This document shows, one piece after another, positions 48,740 to 58,829 of a DNA stretch of 64,000 bases; position 1 is the stretch's first letter; each line of letters starts with the position of its first letter. The position numbers and the translations under genes are program-made. The notes under the pieces were generated by a model. The model did no database searches and was not told the origin of the DNA. It was given only the letters and a program-made list of their open reading frames with translations. The DNA comes from an uncultured Prevotella sp. GTDB taxonomy: Bacteria; Bacteroidota; Bacteroidia; Bacteroidales; Bacteroidaceae. Location: assembly GCA_900316015.1 (NCBI GenBank), contig ONBG01000006.1, positions 1-64,000 of the forward strand, written 5' to 3'.

Positions 48740-50200
48740 ATGAGATTTTATGCTTACGGAAATGACCTGATCAAGATTTTAGTTATCTTCGGAGACTTCC
48801 TGATCCTGAATATGATCTTGATTGGTTACATTGAACTGGTACCTTCGATCGTACCAAAATTCTTTGATGTGGCGACAAAGATGACTGCTCTTGTGGCCAA
48901 TTTCTCCATGGCGATAGCGGAATATTTCTATCGCACGATTATTCATTACCGTTATGTAACTGTTGAGCAGGTACTGGGAAGGGTCTTTCGCCTTTGTGCC
49001 GTCCAGGTCGTGATCATGTTTGTATGTCTTCGGATGCTCAGCGAGAGTGGTTCGTTCTTTACATTCATGCTCATTTTTGGCACTACGGAGTTTGTTAGCA
49101 TTCTTTTATCCAGAAGTTGCGAGCGTGCTGTCTTAGAGCATTATCGACGCTCTGGCAGGAACACCCGTAGTGTTGTTTTAGTAGGGAGTGACCCTGCCAA
49201 TCTAATGGTCTATAAGGAATTAATATCCGATCCCGCAACAGGATATCGTATCTTGGGGTATTTTAGCGACGAAGAGATTGCCGACTGTCCGGCAAAACTC
49301 AAGCGATTAGGATCGTTAAATGATCTCGACCGGGAAATGGATGCGACCGTGAACGAAACGGCCACTGATCCCTTGGATCAAGGTCAAAGAAACATAGAAG
49401 ACTCTTTGCCACGTGCTGATGACTTGTTTTGCTGCCTATCACATGATGCCTCTCAAGAGATTGTCAAGATCATGCGGTATTGCGACAAGAATGTCATTCA
49501 CTTTTTTTATGTACCCAGGCAATTTGGTAATTTCAGACTGAACCTGAAACCAGAGCAGTTCGGCAAGATCAACATGTTCACCAATCACCGTGAACCACTG
49601 TCTTATCCTGTGAATCAATTTATGAAGAGGATTTTCGATATTGCTGTAAGCGGATTAGTTTGCTTGTTCCTGATCCCATTTATTCCCATACTCGCACTCA
49701 TCATCAAGATTCAAAGCCCGGGTCCTGTGTTTTTCCGCCAAGCCCGTACCGGTTTAAATGGAAAGACGTTCCAATGTTTGAAATTCCGGTCTATGTATGT
49801 TAACAAGAATGCAGATTCTTTACAGGCAACGAAGGACGACCCAAGAAAGTTTCCATTTGGGAATTTCATGAGGAAAACGAATATTGACGAATTCCCTCAA
49901 TTCTTTAATGTCCTGAAAGGTGACATGAGCATCGTTGGCCCTCGCCCACACATGCTTCACCATACTGAGATCTATAGTCAATTAATAGATAAATACATGG
50001 TACGTCATTTCTGCAAACCTGGTATTACTGGATATGCGCAAATTACAGGCTTCCGTGGAGAGACAAAGGAACTATGGCAGATGGAAGAGAGGATCAGACG
50101 CGATATATGGTATATAGAAAACTGGACGTTCTTTCTCGACATCCGGATTATCATCCTTACCGCAAAGTCATTGATCATCCCAGATAAAAATGCATATTAA
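48740..50200 (+). CDS. Undecaprenyl-phosphate sugar phosphotransferase (WcaJ-like)
   Basis: A 486-residue initiating glycosyltransferase that loads the first sugar phosphate onto undecaprenyl phosphate for exopolysaccharide synthesis. Several N-terminal membrane helices (about 10-125) precede a nucleotide-binding-like central domain (VVLVGSDPANLMVYKEL). A reentrant helix (IAVSGLVCLFLIPFIPILAL) and the catalytic domain follow (SPGPVFFRQARTGLNGK, FQCLKFRSMYVN, RKTNIDEFPQFFNVLKGDMS, VGPRPHM, KPGITGYAQITGFRG). The central domain contains an extra acidic stretch near 205-235 that I cannot explain. First gene of the EPS operon. Confidence 0.92.
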   Translation: MRFYAYGNDLIKILVIFGDFLILNMILIGYIELVPSIVPKFFDVATKMTALVANFSMAIAEYFYRTIIHYRYVTVEQVLGRVFRLCAVQVVIMFVCLRMLSESGSFFTFMLIFGTTEFVSILLSRSCERAVLEHYRRSGRNTRSVVLVGSDPANLMVYKELISDPATGYRILGYFSDEEIADCPAKLKRLGSLNDLDREMDATVNETATDPLDQGQRNIEDSLPRADDLFCCLSHDASQEIVKIMRYCDKNVIHFFYVPRQFGNFRLNLKPEQFGKINMFTNHREPLSYPVNQFMKRIFDIAVSGLVCLFLIPFIPILALIIKIQSPGPVFFRQARTGLNGKTFQCLKFRSMYVNKNADSLQATKDDPRKFPFGNFMRKTNIDEFPQFFNVLKGDMSIVGPRPHMLHHTEIYSQLIDKYMVRHFCKPGITGYAQITGFRGETKELWQMEERIRRDIWYIENWTFFLDIRIIILTAKSLIIPDKNAY

Positions 50201-50211
50201 AAGAATAAGAT

Positions 50212-51084
50212 ATGAAAGGTATTGTTTTAGCCGGAGGCTCTGGAACGCGCCTCTACCCGATCACGAAAGGAATTAGCAAGCAACTGATTCCGATCTTTGA
50301 CAAGCCCATGATCTATTATCCGATATCAGTACTCATGTTAGCTGGTATCCGGGAAATATTGATTATCTCCACACCGTATGATTTGCCAGGTTTCAAACGT
50401 CTCCTGGGCGATGGCCAAGATATCGGGGTCAGATTTGAGTATGCAGAACAACCCAGTCCTGATGGCTTGGCACAAGCCTTCCTCATAGGAGAAAGTTTCA
50501 TAGGGAAAGATTGTGTGTGCCTTGTCTTAGGAGACAACATTTTCTATGGGGCTGGATTCTCAGGTTTGTTAAAACGGAGCGTTGCCAATGCAGAGTCAAA
50601 TGGCAAAGCAACTGTCTTCGGATACGCGGTCAATGACCCGGAACGATATGGCGTGGCAGAATTCGATCAAGAGGGTAACTGTCTGAGCATCGAAGAGAAG
50701 CCTTTACATCCCAAAAGTAATTATGCGGTTGTTGGGTTATATTTTTATCCGAACAGTGTCGTAGAAATTGCAAAGCATATCAAACCCAGCAAAAGAGGGG
50801 AACTGGAAATTACAAGTGTCAACCAGGAATACCTAAAGAAGAAAGAATTGAAAGTGGAGACCTTGCAAAGAGGATTCGCATGGTTGGACACGGGTACCCA
50901 CGACAGCTTGAGCGAAGCCAGTACGTTCATTGAAGTCATAGAAAAACGACAAGGTCTAAAAGTGGCATGCTTAGAAGAAATCGCCCTGGATAAAGGCTGG
51001 ATCACAAAAAAGCAAGTGAGGCAACTGGCTCTGCCCATGATCAAAAACAACTATGGGCGATATCTCATGAAAATATCGGAATAA
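50212..51084 (+). CDS. rfbA: Glucose-1-phosphate thymidylyltransferase
   Basis: A 290-residue nucleotidyltransferase making dTDP-glucose from dTTP and glucose 1-phosphate, the first step towards dTDP-rhamnose and related sugars. Family motifs are [16 protein letters not shown], the substrate site [32 protein letters not shown] and [19 protein letters not shown]. The length is exact for RfbA. rfbB, rfbC and rfbD are not in the window. It follows the WcaJ-like gene by 11 bases. Confidence 0.95.
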   Translation: MKGIVLAGGSGTRLYPITKGISKQLIPIFDKPMIYYPISVLMLAGIREILIISTPYDLPGFKRLLGDGQDIGVRFEYAEQPSPDGLAQAFLIGESFIGKDCVCLVLGDNIFYGAGFSGLLKRSVANAESNGKATVFGYAVNDPERYGVAEFDQEGNCLSIEEKPLHPKSNYAVVGLYFYPNSVVEIAKHIKPSKRGELEITSVNQEYLKKKELKVETLQRGFAWLDTGTHDSLSEASTFIEVIEKRQGLKVACLEEIALDKGWITKKQVRQLALPMIKNNYGRYLMKISE

Positions 51085-51122
51085 TCAAAAATTCAGGAAA
51101 CAATACATTTTAATGAAAAAAA

Positions 51123-53651
51123 ATGGAAGACAATAAGTACATAGAACTGGAAAGTTCTCAAGAACAAGGAGAGAAATCATCATTTGATTTTCAAACGATC
51201 TATACGACATTAGTACTCAACTGGAAGTGGTTTCTTCTATCCTTGATTATATGCCTGGGCTCGGCTGCTATTTATCTGCGCTATTCTACCAAGATCTATC
51301 AGGCAACAGAAAAGCTGTTGATTAAGGACGATGAGACAAGTGGCAGAAGAGGAGGCGCGAACAACATCCAGAATGTTACCAACTTAGGATTTATCACCAA
51401 CTCGAATGGTATCGACAATGAAATGGAAATCCTAACTTCTCATTCCCTAGCAGCACAGACCGTCAGAGACCTCAAGCTCTATGTAAACTATAAATTGGAA
51501 GGTCGTGTCAAAGACCATCTTCTTTACAGGACCCAACCCATTACCGTGGACATCGATCCTTCGCATTTAGAGAAGATTGCTGGCTCTATTCAATTAACAA
51601 TTACCCCAGAAGGCAACAACTACCATGTTATCGGTCAATATTATGTCTCTGTAGACGAGAATAGTGTAGAAGGTCCTTTCTTCATTGACAAGAGTTTTAG
51701 TACGATGCCTGCCACAATCGGAACACGTGCTGGTGTGCTCAGTTTCACGGCGAATACTTCTTCTCCGTTAAAAGATGGAAGAGCTGAGAAAGTTACCATC
51801 GTTTCACCAACAACGGCATCTTACAAATATATGGCAGCACTCACCGTCAACCAAACATCAAAGACGACAACGATCGCCCAATTGACGTTGAAAGATGAAA
51901 TCCCTCAGAGAGCTATTGACTATCTAAAACAATTGGTTATATGCTATAACGAGCAAGCCAATGACGATAAGAATGAGATTGCACGCCGTACAGAAGAATT
52001 TATCAATGGTAGATTGGAAAAAATCAATGCAGAATTAGGCAATACAGAAGGTCAACTTTCCAGTTACAAACGGGCCAATAACGTTGTTGACGTACAATTG
52101 AACGCGGGACAAGCGCTGCAAAACCAAGGAGAATATGACCAAAAGCTGAATGAAGCCAATACACAGGTAGCTTTGATCAACAGTTTATCCCAAGCTGTAA
52201 GGGCAAACAAAGAATATCAAGTCTTACCGGTCAACGTCGGTATTGCCGATGCTTCCGTGAATGATCTTATATCCAAATATAACGAGATCGCTTTACAAAG
52301 GAACAGGCTCTTGCAAAGCGCATCTGAGAACAGTCCAACCGTTACGCCCTTGACTTCGCAACTTGATGAACTGAATGGGAGTATCCGCAGGGCTATGGAC
52401 CAGGCGAAGAGAAATGTGGAAATACAGCGTGGTAGCGTAGCTTCACAATATAACAAATACACGAGTCAAACATCTCAGTCACCTGAAGAGCAACGTATCT
52501 TGGGACAAATCGGTCGCCAACAAGAGGTAAAATCTGGCTTGTATCTTATGTTGCTACAAAAAAGAGAGGAAAACTCCATCTCCTTAGCAGCTACAGCAGA
52601 TAAAGGAAGGCTCATTGACGACCCACAGTTCACGGGAAAGATCAGCCCCAAATCTCCGATTGTCTTATTGATTGCCTTGATCTTGGGCATTGCCATCCCC
52701 TCCTTCATCCTGTTCTTGATCCAGTTCTTCAGATATAAGATCGACGGACATGAGGACGTAGTTAAATTGACAAATCTGCCCATCTTAGCAGATGTTGCCG
52801 TAGCCAGTGAGACAGCGAAGACAAAAGCTGACATTGTCGTCCATGAAAACCAAAACAACTTAATGGAGGAAATCTTCCGATCCATGCGTACGAACCTTCA
52901 GTTCCTCATGAAAGAAAACGAAAAGGTAATCATGTTCACATCTACGACATCCGGTGAGGGAAAGACCTTTAATGCTGCGAACTTAGCTGTCAGCTTTGCC
53001 TTGTTGGGCAAGAAAGTCATTCTCGTAGGACTTGACATCCGCAAGCCACGCTTGGCCGAATTGTTCGAAATTGATGACCACCATCATGGGATCACACAAC
53101 TGCTTATGAAAGAGCATCCTACAGAAGCTGAGGTTAAAAGCCAGATCGTCAGCTCGGGTATCCATAATAACCTCGACTTACTGATGGCAGGTCCTATACC
53201 TCCTAACCCTTCAGAATTAGTGGCTCGCACATCATTGGAAGACATTATGGAAGTCCTGAAAAAGGCTTATGATTATGTATTAATTGACACGGCTCCTGTA
53301 GGACTGGTAACAGATACCCTTCAGATAGCAAGAATCGCCAATGCAACGGTTTATATGTGTCGTGCTGACTATACGGCAAGAGATAGCTTCAATCTCATCA
53401 ATGGACTGTACGAAGAGAAGAAGCTGCCCAATATGAGCATTGTCATCAATGGTATCGACATGTCCAAAAAGAAGAACGGATACCGTTATGGATACGGAAA
53501 ATACGGGAAATATGGGCGTTATGGGCATTACGGTAACTATGGAAGTTACCATAGCTACAAGTCCTATGGCAGCTATGGCACGTACGGAAGTTATGGCAAT
53601 TATAGTAGCAGTCACTATGGCGACAAGAACGATACATCCATCAAAAGATAA
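51123..53651 (+). CDS. Wzc-like chain-length regulator and tyrosine autokinase
   Basis: An 842-residue inner-membrane protein combining a Wzz-type polymerisation regulator with a BY-kinase. TM1 (about 36-55) and TM2 (about 511-536) flank a periplasmic Wzz/GNVR region with coiled coils. The cytoplasmic kinase (about 575-775) has Walker A in TTSGEGKTFNAANL, Walker A' VGLDIRKPRL and Walker B YVLIDTAPVG. The C terminus (about 785-842) is a Tyr/Gly tract of repeated YGxYG-like units with about 16 tyrosines, the autophosphorylation cluster, exceptionally long for this family. It controls polysaccharide chain length and export with the Wzi-like barrel encoded two genes on. Confidence 0.94.
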   Translation: MEDNKYIELESSQEQGEKSSFDFQTIYTTLVLNWKWFLLSLIICLGSAAIYLRYSTKIYQATEKLLIKDDETSGRRGGANNIQNVTNLGFITNSNGIDNEMEILTSHSLAAQTVRDLKLYVNYKLEGRVKDHLLYRTQPITVDIDPSHLEKIAGSIQLTITPEGNNYHVIGQYYVSVDENSVEGPFFIDKSFSTMPATIGTRAGVLSFTANTSSPLKDGRAEKVTIVSPTTASYKYMAALTVNQTSKTTTIAQLTLKDEIPQRAIDYLKQLVICYNEQANDDKNEIARRTEEFINGRLEKINAELGNTEGQLSSYKRANNVVDVQLNAGQALQNQGEYDQKLNEANTQVALINSLSQAVRANKEYQVLPVNVGIADASVNDLISKYNEIALQRNRLLQSASENSPTVTPLTSQLDELNGSIRRAMDQAKRNVEIQRGSVASQYNKYTSQTSQSPEEQRILGQIGRQQEVKSGLYLMLLQKREENSISLAATADKGRLIDDPQFTGKISPKSPIVLLIALILGIAIPSFILFLIQFFRYKIDGHEDVVKLTNLPILADVAVASETAKTKADIVVHENQNNLMEEIFRSMRTNLQFLMKENEKVIMFTSTTSGEGKTFNAANLAVSFALLGKKVILVGLDIRKPRLAELFEIDDHHHGITQLLMKEHPTEAEVKSQIVSSGIHNNLDLLMAGPIPPNPSELVARTSLEDIMEVLKKAYDYVLIDTAPVGLVTDTLQIARIANATVYMCRADYTARDSFNLINGLYEEKKLPNMSIVINGIDMSKKKNGYRYGYGKYGKYGRYGHYGNYGSYHSYKSYGSYGTYGSYGNYSSSHYGDKNDTSIKR

Positions 53652-53654
53652 GCA

Positions 53655-54086
53655 ATGATCATCGCAGTAGATTTCGACGGAACTATCGTCGAGCACAGAT
53701 ATCCAGAAATAGGCGGGGAACTCCCCTTTGCAACAGAAACCCTTCGTATGCTCATCAAGGATCATCATAAATTGATCCTTTGGAGTGTACGGGAAGGTAA
53801 GCTCTTAGAAGATGCCATTAACTGGTGCAAAGAGAGAGGAGTTGAGTTTTATGCCGTGAACAAAGACTATCCGGAAGAAAAAGTAGAATATAATAACCAT
53901 TTCTCCAGGAAAATAAAGGCAGATATTTTTATTGACGACCGGAATTTGGGAGGACTACCTGACTGGGGACTGATTTACCAGATGATCAGTGAGCACAAGA
54001 CTTACAGAGACATCATGAGAGAAGCGCGCCAACAAGGAATGGCTACGGAGAATAAGCCGAAAAAGAAGCACTGGTGGAATAAATAG
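53655..54086 (+). CDS. HAD-superfamily hydrolase-like protein (BT0820 type)
   Basis: A 143-residue protein starting with the HAD motif I IIAVDFDGTIVEH, in which the first Asp would be the nucleophile. A Ser-containing motif II (LILWSVREG) and the acidic motif IV (ADIFIDDRNLGG) follow. There is no cap insertion of note. Small HAD proteins of this type occur in Bacteroidetes capsule loci; substrate is unknown. The gene starts 3 bases after the Wzc-like stop and precedes the Wzi-like gene by 9, so it is clearly within the operon. Confidence 0.8.
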   Translation: MIIAVDFDGTIVEHRYPEIGGELPFATETLRMLIKDHHKLILWSVREGKLLEDAINWCKERGVEFYAVNKDYPEEKVEYNNHFSRKIKADIFIDDRNLGGLPDWGLIYQMISEHKTYRDIMREARQQGMATENKPKKKHWWNK

Positions 54087-54095
54087 CGGACGATC

Positions 54096-55616
54096 ATGAT
54101 CAAAGAGACTGTTCTGACACTTTCTTTTCTTGCCCTTCCCTATGCTGCCCATGCGCAACGCTCTCTACTCGATGGGATGGAATATAACATGACATCACAA
54201 GGGAGCTTTTCCCATGGTAACACTCCTCTTTGGCTGAATGCAAATCATTATGGAATCAGTTCCTTAGAGGAAAACAATGGGTATATTCGAGGAAGTATAC
54301 AAAGGCGAGTATCCAATGACTCGACCCGAAAATGGGGAATAGGATACGGTATTGATATCGTTGCCACGAGCCACTACACCAGCCATATGATCATACAACA
54401 GGCATTCGCTGAATTTAGATGGTTGAAAGGCGTATTGACGGTGGGCAGTAAGCAACAGCCCATGGAACTCAAAAACAATCATCTGAGTAGTGGATCCCAA
54501 ACCTTCGGCATCAATGCCCGTCCTACGCCAGAGGTCAGATTGTCCCTTCCTGAATATTGGAATATATCTGGCACACGGCAATGGCTCAAGATAAAAGGAC
54601 ATATTGCATACGGGTCCTATACAGATGGCAATTGGGAAAGTGATTTTACCCATCAGGAAGCCAAATATTCTAAGCATATTCTCCTGCATACCAAATCAGG
54701 ATATCTGAAAGTAGGAAAAGAAGAATCTTTACCCCTCTCGATCGAAATGGGACTGGAAATGGCCACTCAGTTCGGTGGAAAGACTTACTTCCCCGATGGG
54801 ACCATCGTCAGGGGAGGAAAAAAATCATCTGATTTCTGGAAAGTGTTCTGGGGAAAGGGGGGAGATCCATCAGACGGAGCATACGACAACGCAGAGGGAA
54901 ATGCCTTAGGTAGTTGGGTATTCCGTCTTAATTGGGATCAGCCCTCCTGGCAATTGTCTTTGTACGGTGATCACTATTTTGAAGACCATTCTCAAATGTT
55001 CTTTTTAGATTACGATGGATATGGTTCTGGGGAAGCCTGGAATGAGAAGGAAAAGAGACATTATATCCATTACCGCTTGAAAGACATCATGTTAGGAACT
55101 GAACTAACGTTGAAGAAGGGAATATGGGTAAAGCATGCTGTGTTGGAATACATCACGACAAAGGATCAAAGTGGTGCCATGTATCACGATCATGGGACGC
55201 TCGTTTCCTACCATGTAGGAGGCGCCGACAATTATTATAACCATGGGATCTACCCAGGTTGGGAGCATTGGGGACAAGTCATGGGTAACCCTCTCTATTT
55301 TTCACCTATTTATAATGCTGACCATCAAATGAAAGTTGAGGACAACCGGTTCATTGCATGGCATTTCGGAATAAACGGATCTCTTCTTCCACAAATGGAC
55401 TACCGCTTATTGGCTACTCATCGCAAAGGATGGGGTACCTATGAAGATCCTTTCTTAAAGAAACAGTACGATACAAGTTTGCTTGTTGAACTCGCCTATC
55501 ATTTCCATCATGGATGGACATTACAGGGCGCATTTGGACTCGATCATGGTTCATCGTTAGGTAATAACCATGGCCTTCAGATTACCATCTCAAAAACAGG
55601 ACTCTTAAATAGATAA
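54096..55616 (+). CDS. Wzi-like capsule assembly outer-membrane barrel
   Basis: A 506-residue exported beta-barrel protein with a signal peptide (LTLSFLALPYAAHAQ) followed by TSQGSFSHGNTPLWLNANHYG and GYIRGSIQRR, the usual N terminus of the Bacteroidetes capsule assembly Wzi family. Alternating strands continue to the end. Wzi-type proteins sit in the outer membrane and help retain or assemble surface polysaccharide. Its place after the chain-length kinase supports this. A small lipoprotein gene follows 4 bases later. Confidence 0.85.
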   Translation: MIKETVLTLSFLALPYAAHAQRSLLDGMEYNMTSQGSFSHGNTPLWLNANHYGISSLEENNGYIRGSIQRRVSNDSTRKWGIGYGIDIVATSHYTSHMIIQQAFAEFRWLKGVLTVGSKQQPMELKNNHLSSGSQTFGINARPTPEVRLSLPEYWNISGTRQWLKIKGHIAYGSYTDGNWESDFTHQEAKYSKHILLHTKSGYLKVGKEESLPLSIEMGLEMATQFGGKTYFPDGTIVRGGKKSSDFWKVFWGKGGDPSDGAYDNAEGNALGSWVFRLNWDQPSWQLSLYGDHYFEDHSQMFFLDYDGYGSGEAWNEKEKRHYIHYRLKDIMLGTELTLKKGIWVKHAVLEYITTKDQSGAMYHDHGTLVSYHVGGADNYYNHGIYPGWEHWGQVMGNPLYFSPIYNADHQMKVEDNRFIAWHFGINGSLLPQMDYRLLATHRKGWGTYEDPFLKKQYDTSLLVELAYHFHHGWTLQGAFGLDHGSSLGNNHGLQITISKTGLLNR

Positions 55617-55620
55617 TGGC

Positions 55621-56058
55621 ATGGAGAAAATATTAGGAATAGGTATCATCATTCTATGTATGGCATTGAATGCCTGTGAGATCCATGATTACGACAATGG
55701 AGAGCTGCAAGGATTCTGGCATTTGGAAAGCATTGATACTCTTCATACGGGAGGAAAGAACGACCTTTCACAAAAACGCATGTACTGGACCTTTGAATCC
55801 AAATTACTGGAATTGCAAGACAAAGACCATCTTGCGACGGGTTTATTTTTCCTCCAGGAACATGATGGTGACAGCCTGTACCTCTCTAAGCCCTTTACAA
55901 CGGACAATCTACATGACGATAGCTACGTGACAGACTCAACCCTATTCCTGCCTTATGGAATTACATCCTCCCGAGAGCATTTCTCCATTGTCGCCTGTCA
56001 TGACAATCGTCTCATCCTTCGCTCCCACTTGCTCCAACTGAATCTGAGGAAATGGTAA
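55621..56058 (+). CDS. Lipocalin-like lipoprotein at the end of the EPS operon
   Basis: A 145-residue lipoprotein with lipobox ALNAC (Cys19). The mature part begins GELQGFWHLESID, a G-x-W start typical of small lipocalin-like domains, and continues with beta strands (KRMYWTFESKLLELQ, HDNRLILRSHLLQL). It is likely anchored in the outer membrane. It starts 4 bases after the Wzi-like gene, so it is probably the last gene of the operon. Function is not known. Confidence 0.7.
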   Translation: MEKILGIGIIILCMALNACEIHDYDNGELQGFWHLESIDTLHTGGKNDLSQKRMYWTFESKLLELQDKDHLATGLFFLQEHDGDSLYLSKPFTTDNLHDDSYVTDSTLFLPYGITSSREHFSIVACHDNRLILRSHLLQLNLRKW

Positions 56059-56102
56059 GCCTTCCCTTTCTTTTTGAAGGAAAAGGGGAAAGAAAAAGAA
56101 TA

Positions 56103-57143
56103 TCAATCCACCGTGATCTCACCAGCTATAGACCGTGACATCAGATTGCGGATGACATGGGAATCTGCATATCTGGCTTGTAGATACATGAGTTTTGTCA
56201 CGGCAGCCTCTACAGTACTGTCCCGACCACTGACTACGCCAAGGTCTTTTAACTGGTAGCCAGCATCATATCGGCTCATCTCCACAAATCCAGCAACACA
56301 TTGACTGATATTGACGACAACGACTCCTCTCTCAGAAATCTTCCTCAGCAACCTGGTCATCCAAGGACTCTTAGGGGCATTGCCACTGCCAAAACTTCTC
56401 ATCACGATACTCCGGATCTCAGGGACATCAATCACATGACGGACGATCTTTTCCTGAATGCCTGGGAACAAGGAAAAAACAATGACATTCGGATTCAATG
56501 CCGTATGGGGAATCATGGGCTTATTGAAATCCGGTTTTAAGATATGATGCTCATGATAGATAAAATTTACGCCTGCATCACACAGATGTGGATAGTTAAA
56601 GGTATCGAAGGCATTGAAACCATCCGCATTCTGTTTCGTGGCACGGTTCCCTCTTAATAGATGCCCACTAAAATAAATACAAACTTCTGGAACCATAGCA
56701 GTCCCATCCTCATGCTTGGCAGAAGCCAACTCTATGCTGGTTACGAGATTCTCCTTACCATCCGTGCGCAACTGACCTATTGGCAATTGGCTCCCTGTTA
56801 AGATAACAGGTTTCGTCAGATTCTCGAGCATGAACGACAAAGCCGAAGCCGTATAGGCCATCGTATCTGTACCATGTAGGATGACAAAACCATCATAATC
56901 GTTGTAATTGGCTGAGATAATACGTACCAACTGTGCCCACCTGACAGGATTCATATCACTGGAATCAATCGGAGGCGTAAACTGATAGACACTGACATCT
57001 GTTTGCAAGTAATCAAACTCAGGAATGTTAGAAACCAAATGATTGAAATCTAAAGGTTCCAAAGCACCTGTGCGCGGATTGATCCCCATACCAATAGTAC
57101 CACCGGTATAGATCAAAAGAACTTTATTTGAGCGGTTCATCAT
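56103..57143 (-). CDS. ansA: Type I L-asparaginase
   Basis: A 346-residue cytoplasmic asparaginase converting asparagine to aspartate and ammonia. The first catalytic threonine is in LLIYTGGTIGM and the second triad in FVILHGTDTMAYTASAL, with the conserved KPVILTGSQLPIG. No signal peptide is present, which fits the type I, cytoplasmic class. It is transcribed divergently from uxaC, with its own promoter in the gap. Confidence 0.95.
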   Translation of the reverse strand: MMNRSNKVLLIYTGGTIGMGINPRTGALEPLDFNHLVSNIPEFDYLQTDVSVYQFTPPIDSSDMNPVRWAQLVRIISANYNDYDGFVILHGTDTMAYTASALSFMLENLTKPVILTGSQLPIGQLRTDGKENLVTSIELASAKHEDGTAMVPEVCIYFSGHLLRGNRATKQNADGFNAFDTFNYPHLCDAGVNFIYHEHHILKPDFNKPMIPHTALNPNVIVFSLFPGIQEKIVRHVIDVPEIRSIVMRSFGSGNAPKSPWMTRLLRKISERGVVVVNISQCVAGFVEMSRYDAGYQLKDLGVVSGRDSTVEAAVTKLMYLQARYADSHVIRNLMSRSIAGEITVD

Positions 57144-57190
57144 TTCACTTCTTTTTATTGCTACGTTATCGTTTACGTAATAAACATGTG

Positions 57191-57222
57191 CAAATATAAC
57201 TTAAATTCCGCTTAGTCCCAAA
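57191..57222 (-). promoter_or_regulatory. Promoter of ansA
   Basis: On the minus strand TTTG (57219-57222), 20 bases, TAtaTTTG (57191-57198). The leader to the ATG at 57143 is about 40 bases. Confidence 0.7.
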
Positions 57223-57231
57223 TTAAAAATG

Positions 57232-57239
57232 TATTTTTG
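57232..57239 (+). promoter_or_regulatory. -7 element of uxaC
   Basis: TAttTTTG, 39 bases before the ATG at 57279. It lies back to back with the ansA promoter; the -33 site is not clear. Confidence 0.5.
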
Positions 57240-57278
57240 TACTATAATAATTACTTTAAAACAAATTACATAAAGAAG

Positions 57279-58682
57279 ATGAGACAATTCATGGATGAAG
57301 ACTTCCTGTTGGAAACAGAAACAGCACAGGATTTATATCATAATCATGCGGCAAAGATGCCGATTATCGATTATCATTGTCATTTGATCCCAGAAATGGT
57401 AGCTAACGACCATCAGTTCCGTAGTATCACTGAACTTTGGTTAGGAGGAGATCACTATAAATGGCGTGCCATGCGAACCAATGGCGTGGATGAAAAATAC
57501 TGCACCGGCGATGCCTCCGACTGGGAAAAATTCGAAAAATGGGCAGAGACCGTCCCATATACGTTCCGGAATCCTCTTTATCATTGGACTCATTTAGAGC
57601 TCAAGACTGCATTCGGCATTACTAAATTGCTAAGTCCTAAGACTGCACGCGAAATTTATGACGAATGTAATGAGAAGCTTAAATCTCCAGAATATAGTGC
57701 ACGTGGGCTCATGCGACGCTATCACGTGGAATACGTCTGCACAACAGACGACCCCATTGATGATCTCAAATACCATCGGCAAACTCGGGAAAGTGGCTTT
57801 GAAATCAAGATGATCCCAGCTTGGAGACCAGACAAGGCCATGAACATCGAGAAAAAAGACTTTGCCGATTATGTCAACCTTTTAGGTGAGACTGCGGGTG
57901 TCACCATCACTACTTTCCAAGACATGATGGATGCTCTACAGAAACGGCACGACTTCTTTGCTGCCAATGGTTGTAAGCTTAGCGACCATGGCATTGAGGA
58001 ATTTTATGATGACGAATACACGGAATCACAAATTGAAACCATCTTCAGCAAAGCCATGCGTAGGATGCAACTATCCGAAGAGGAAGTTCGCCAATACAAG
58101 AACTGCATCCTAACAAAAATGGCGGAGATGGACTACGAATCTGATTGGACGCAACAGTATCACTATGGAGCCATACGCGACAACAATACGCTGATGTACA
58201 ACCAACTTGGTCCAGATACAGGGTTTGACTCCATCGGAGAATTCAATACAGCACGGGCCATGAGCCATTTCCTGAACCATCTGAATACGGAACACAAACT
58301 CACCCGAACGATTTTGTACTGCCTGAATCCATGTGCCAATGAAGTGATTGCCACCATGCTCGGTAATTTCCAAGATGGGTCTTGCCCAGGGAAAATACAA
58401 TTTGGCTCTGGATGGTGGTTCAACGATCAGCTTGATGGCATGACCAAACAGATGAATGCCCTGTCCGTATTAGGACTGTTAAGCCGGTTCGTGGGCATGC
58501 TCACCGACTCCCGGTCTTTCCTGAGCTATCCGCGCCACGAGTATTTCCGTCGCTTACTTTGCAACCTACTGGGGAATGACGTGGAAAAAGGATTGCTTCC
58601 CAACGATCATGAGACGCTCGCCCGTATGGTTGAAGATATTAGCTACAACAATGCCCGTAACTATTTTAAATTTTATGAATAG
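57279..58682 (+). CDS. uxaC: Glucuronate isomerase
   Basis: A 467-residue uronate isomerase of the amidohydrolase superfamily, which interconverts glucuronate/fructuronate and galacturonate/tagaturonate. Metal-site histidines are in PIIDYHCHLIP, and other family segments are LWLGGDHYKWRAMR, YVCTTDDPIDDL and the C-terminal GMLTDSRSFLSYPRHEYFRR. The start at 57279 (MRQFMDEDFLL) is the usual one; an ATG at 57237 lies within the promoter box. No other hexuronate genes are adjacent. It feeds uronates from plant or host glycans into the Entner-Doudoroff route. Confidence 0.96.
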   Translation: MRQFMDEDFLLETETAQDLYHNHAAKMPIIDYHCHLIPEMVANDHQFRSITELWLGGDHYKWRAMRTNGVDEKYCTGDASDWEKFEKWAETVPYTFRNPLYHWTHLELKTAFGITKLLSPKTAREIYDECNEKLKSPEYSARGLMRRYHVEYVCTTDDPIDDLKYHRQTRESGFEIKMIPAWRPDKAMNIEKKDFADYVNLLGETAGVTITTFQDMMDALQKRHDFFAANGCKLSDHGIEEFYDDEYTESQIETIFSKAMRRMQLSEEEVRQYKNCILTKMAEMDYESDWTQQYHYGAIRDNNTLMYNQLGPDTGFDSIGEFNTARAMSHFLNHLNTEHKLTRTILYCLNPCANEVIATMLGNFQDGSCPGKIQFGSGWWFNDQLDGMTKQMNALSVLGLLSRFVGMLTDSRSFLSYPRHEYFRRLLCNLLGNDVEKGLLPNDHETLARMVEDISYNNARNYFKFYE

Positions 58683-58725
58683 GGTATCCACAAGTAGCCC
58701 AAACGTGTTTATCTAGTATTTTAGG

Positions 58726-58757
58726 AACGGCAGACCGTCATGTGTCTGCCGTTTTTG
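58726..58757 (+). terminator. Intrinsic terminator of uxaC
   Basis: AACGGCAGAC (58726-58735) and GTCTGCCGTT (58744-58753) form a perfect 10-bp stem with an 8-base loop, ending in TTTTT. Confidence 0.85.
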
Positions 58758-58777
58758 ATGATTTCTTCCTCATTTAT

Positions 58778-58808
58778 TTTGCGCAATCTCTAATTTTGCC
58801 TAATTTTG
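58778..58808 (+). promoter_or_regulatory. Promoter of fmt
   Basis: TTTG (58778-58781), 19 bases, TAatTTTG (58801-58808). A second TAatTTTG at 58791-58798 lies exactly 10 bases upstream but has no matching -33 site. Confidence 0.72.
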
Positions 58809-58829
58809 TATGCACACAAAAAAGAAACA

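Noticed and set aside
58791..58798. Second fmt promoter
   Set aside because: The box matches TAnnTTTG but lacks a -33 element at the right distance; the copy 10 bases downstream has one.
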